DNA of 64,000 nt from an uncultured Halieaceae bacterium (GTDB taxonomy: Bacteria > Pseudomonadota > Gammaproteobacteria > Pseudomonadales > Halieaceae). Position 1 is the stretch's first letter, and every line of letters starts with the position of its first letter. The DNA lies in the NCBI GenBank assembly GCA_913056165.1, contig CAJXMD010000007.1:1-64000 (forward strand), in the 5' to 3' direction. A program made the position numbers and the translations under genes. Below are positions 61,974-64,000 of the stretch, piece after piece. The notes below the pieces were generated by a model. It searched no databases and was not told the origin of the DNA. It worked only from the letters and a program-made list of their open reading frames with translations.

Positions 61974-62954
61974 TCACAATAATTCTAGTTCACCAATTCC
62001 CGTGACTCTTGCTCGGAGTGAGATTCCCGATTCGACGTTAGTTACGGCGATTGATTCTCCAATAGTCGCGTCCCTGCTTACCCTAACCACGTTTGTCACA
62101 GTCAGTGCGCCGCGAATTAGGGATATCTCAATCTCCTCATTCTTCTTCACCGCCGGCGCCATTTTAATCACAGAGCGCCGCAATTGGTCTCCCGGCATGA
62201 TATCCCTGAGCGCCTCAAACATGGGAAAGTCGGCCTCCAGCGGAATTAGGTCAGTCGGCACACGCCCTTCAATAATTTCCCAAGAGAATGTTTCTTTTCT
62301 CAACCTATTCCCTCGAGGAATTATTTGGCGAGATATCCAGGCGCCGGTGCCGCTAGTATTCGGTGGATTCAGCGAGGGGGTCGCCTGCAGGTCAAATTGA
62401 GACTCCACCAGTATCTCTCCTGACCGTACCGAACTCACTAGCTTCAAGCCTAAAAAATCCTCCAGCACCCTCACTCGGTTGGTGGAAGCTGTCTCTGCAG
62501 AAACTGTCTGCCGCGATACGTGGCTTCGCAGCAAAACTTCTCCTTTGGGTAGTGCAGAGTTGTAGCGGAAGACATTGATGCCGTTCAAGATGCGTATTTG
62601 CACGAAGCCTCGCCATGAAGGCGACTTGCAATCTATTTGCGTTGTTACCCTGTCGCTGAAAGGGAAGGAGACATCAAAGTCGGTAGCGCAATCAGGCAAT
62701 ATTAGCCTTCTATCCGCAAGCCTGACCTCGATGTTCTGGGGCTCTGTCGAGTAAAGCTTTGCTGCTGCGGCCTGAATTTGTTTGGTGGCTGCAGCTTTTA
62801 TTTCGAGTTGCTCTCGAGCATGCCCCGCAGATGAGAGCATCAAAAGACCACAGAGTGCCAGTGTCGTCGGTCCAATCCCAATCCCAGTAATCCCCCAGGG
62901 TCGTCGAGAGTGCCGGCGTGATGCTTGGCGGGGTCTACGAATCAATCCACTCAT
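61974..62954 (-). CDS. flgA: P-ring assembly chaperone FlgA
   Basis: 326 residues, longer than the usual 220-250 because of a basic N-terminal stretch before the signal sequence (TTLALCGLLMLSSAGHA). The C-terminal SAF-type domain has PRGNRLRKETFSWEIIEGRV, MPGDQLRRSVIKMAPAVKKN and VESGISLRARV. FlgA assists FlgI polymerisation in the periplasm. The true start may be an internal one nearer the signal peptide. Confidence 0.9.
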   Translation of the reverse strand: MSGLIRRPRQASRRHSRRPWGITGIGIGPTTLALCGLLMLSSAGHAREQLEIKAAATKQIQAAAAKLYSTEPQNIEVRLADRRLILPDCATDFDVSFPFSDRVTTQIDCKSPSWRGFVQIRILNGINVFRYNSALPKGEVLLRSHVSRQTVSAETASTNRVRVLEDFLGLKLVSSVRSGEILVESQFDLQATPSLNPPNTSGTGAWISRQIIPRGNRLRKETFSWEIIEGRVPTDLIPLEADFPMFEALRDIMPGDQLRRSVIKMAPAVKKNEEIEISLIRGALTVTNVVRVSRDATIGESIAVTNVESGISLRARVTGIGELELL

Positions 62955-62974
62955 CGACTAAGTATGACCAATAA

Positions 62975-62989
62975 GCGGGTTTGCAGCCA
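62975..62989 (-). promoter_or_regulatory. Possible sigma54 promoter of flgA
   Basis: On the minus strand TGGCTGC, AAAC, CCGC: correct GG-N10-GC core and a good -24 box, but the -12 box has CC instead of TT. It is very near the annotated flgA start, which would support a later start codon. Confidence 0.35.
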
Positions 62990-63079
62990 CCGGCATAACA
63001 TTGCCGCTCACCTAAAAATAACGTCATAGAGGGGGCTACCGAAGAAAAAAACCCAATAAATATAGGGAGTTATTGCCGT

Positions 63080-63095
63080 TGGCACATTTTCTGCT
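63080..63095 (+). promoter_or_regulatory. sigma54 promoter of the flgB operon
   Basis: TGGCACA, TTTTC, TGCT: perfect -24 box and 10-base spacing, 43 bases before flgB. Confidence 0.87.
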
Positions 63096-63137
63096 GAGTA
63101 CGAGGCGAACAGACAAATACCTTCGGTTGAGCAGAAC

Positions 63138-63515
63138 ATGTTAGACAAACTTTTTGGGATACACGCCGACGCTCTCCAGCTCAAAGCCAGCAGGATGGAG
63201 GTGTTGTCCACCAATATCGCGAATGCGGACACGCCCGGGTTCAAAGCCAAAGACGTTGACTTCCGAGAGGTGCTTAGCTGGCAGCTCGGTACGGGCAGTC
63301 TGCGTGCAACCCATGTAAATCACTGGCGCGGTCCTGGTCATTCTGAGAATGGTGAGGTTTTCACTATTCCATACAACACAGCAGTTGACGGCAATACCGT
63401 TGAGATCGGTTTAGAGCAGGCCAAGTTTGGTAAGGCTGCTGTGGAATATCAAGCGACTCTGGATTTTTTGCAGGGTCGAGTCACTGCATACAAGCGTGCC
63501 TTGAAGGGAGAGTAA
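63138..63515 (+). CDS. flgB: Flagellar rod protein FlgB
   Basis: 125 residues with the rod-protein N-terminal motif MEVLSTNIANADTPGFKAKD and a C-terminal helix ALDFLQGRVTAYKRAL-like end. It builds the proximal rod. First gene of the flgBCD... operon. Confidence 0.95.
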   Translation: MLDKLFGIHADALQLKASRMEVLSTNIANADTPGFKAKDVDFREVLSWQLGTGSLRATHVNHWRGPGHSENGEVFTIPYNTAVDGNTVEIGLEQAKFGKAAVEYQATLDFLQGRVTAYKRALKGE

Positions 63516-63518
63516 GCC

Positions 63519-63944
63519 ATGTCAATGGATAAAGTCTTTGGGATAGCCGGCAGTGCACTTGCGGCGCAGTTGGTAAGAATGAACACGACGGCTTCCAACC
63601 TTGCTAATGCGGCAAACACTTCGGCAACAGAAGAAGGCGCCTACAAGGCCAAGCGCACTGTATTCAGGACATTACTGCAGGATCAGAGTATAGGCGACCA
63701 AACACGCTACGCGGGCTCAATTGATATCGGAAATATCGTCGATGACCCGACGCCATCGCCGAGGTCTTACGATCCCGGTAATCCATCAGCGGACGCTGAC
63801 GGATACGTGTACCAAAGCAATGTAAACGAGGTTGCTGAAATGGTCGAAATGACGGCGGCCGCCAGATCATATCGAAACAACATTGAAGTCGTGAACACAG
63901 CGAAGCAGATGATGATGCGCACGCTGGAAGTCATGAAGTCATAG
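63519..63944 (+). CDS. flgC: Flagellar rod protein FlgC
   Basis: 141 residues with TTASNLANAANTSATEEGAY, the conserved VYQSNVNEVAEMVEM and the C-terminal YRNNIEVVNTAKQMMMRTLE. Proximal rod subunit, 3 bases after flgB. Confidence 0.96.
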   Translation: MSMDKVFGIAGSALAAQLVRMNTTASNLANAANTSATEEGAYKAKRTVFRTLLQDQSIGDQTRYAGSIDIGNIVDDPTPSPRSYDPGNPSADADGYVYQSNVNEVAEMVEMTAAARSYRNNIEVVNTAKQMMMRTLEVMKS

Positions 63945-63965
63945 GTAAAAGAGGGAGATTAATTC

Positions 63966-64000
63966 GTGTCAGCCATAGACTCCATCCTGACAACGGAGCA
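63966..64000 (+). CDS. flgD: Start of FlgD hook-cap protein (cut by the window end)
   Basis: GTG at 63966 behind AGAGGGAG opens a frame reading SAIDSILTTE before the window ends. Order after flgC and the opening residues fit flgD, but only 11 codons are visible. Confidence 0.6.
   Translation, partial: MSAIDSILTTE

Overview
The window is almost entirely a flagellar gene region from a polar-flagellate-type gammaproteobacterium. The case for this is the Vibrio/Pseudomonas-like order flrC-fliEFGHIJK-fliLMNOPQR-flhB, the flhA-flhF-flhG-fliA block, Na+-type PomA/PomB stators, FlgP/FlgT H-ring proteins, tandem flagellins with Maf, and the neighbours cmoA/cmoB, uup and cox15. Base composition is near-even, most genes are tightly packed, and several starts are GTG or TTG. 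A marine lineage is my inference from the stator type; no rRNA or other decisive marker is present, so species cannot be named.

Layout. 1-389: AT-rich, repeat-rich non-coding DNA. 0.4-7.3 kb: a stand-alone Lon protease domain, cmoBA (-), an aromatic/aspartate aminotransferase (+), the ABC-F ATPase Uup (-) and heme A synthase (+). 7.4-13.1 kb: five flagellins and flaG, two flagellins on + and three on -. 13.3-15.8 kb: Maf flagellin glycosyltransferase and two small proteins. 16.8-26.3 kb: one pomA, two tandem pomB paralogues, then tightly coupled secreted, lipoprotein, coiled-coil, ClC-channel and Sel1-repeat genes. 26.4-33.2 kb: fliS and a run of small or accessory genes (peroxiredoxin, K+ channel, Rap1a-like protein, tiny membrane proteins). 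33.3-51.6 kb: two sigma54 activators and the large fli operon to flhB, followed by two membrane proteins of unknown function. 51.6-57.3 kb (-): two unknown genes, fliA, flhG, a shortened flhF, flhA. 57.5-61.1 kb: flgP, flgT, a LysM protein, a FliK-like protein and FlhX. 61.1-63.0 kb (-): flgN, flgM, flgA. 63.1 kb to the end: flgB, flgC and the start of flgD.

The regulation can be read from the DNA. I found eight sigma28 (FliA) sites with exactly 15 bases between TAAA-type and CCGATAW-type boxes, and five good sigma54 sites with the GG-N10-GC core. They fit a cascade: two sigma54 activators, then sigma54 genes (flrC-fli, flhA-fliA, flgB, maf, one flagellin), then FliA/FlgM, then sigma28 genes (three flagellins, pomA, fliS, flgP, flgM and one uncharacterised coiled-coil membrane protein).

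The most unusual parts form a stripped-down regulatory and placement system. The FlrA/FleQ-like activator has no N-terminal regulatory domain, the FlrC-like activator has no phospho-acceptor receiver, no FlrB kinase gene lies between them, FlhF has lost its whole SRP-type GTPase domain, and FlhG has no visible FlhF-activating N-terminal motif. The doubled PomB with an internally repeated periplasmic motif and the overlapping four-gene ClC/coiled-coil/lipoprotein/Sel1 unit are the best candidates for undescribed biology. No fliD, chemotaxis genes, flgE-L or motX/Y are in the window, so they must lie elsewhere.
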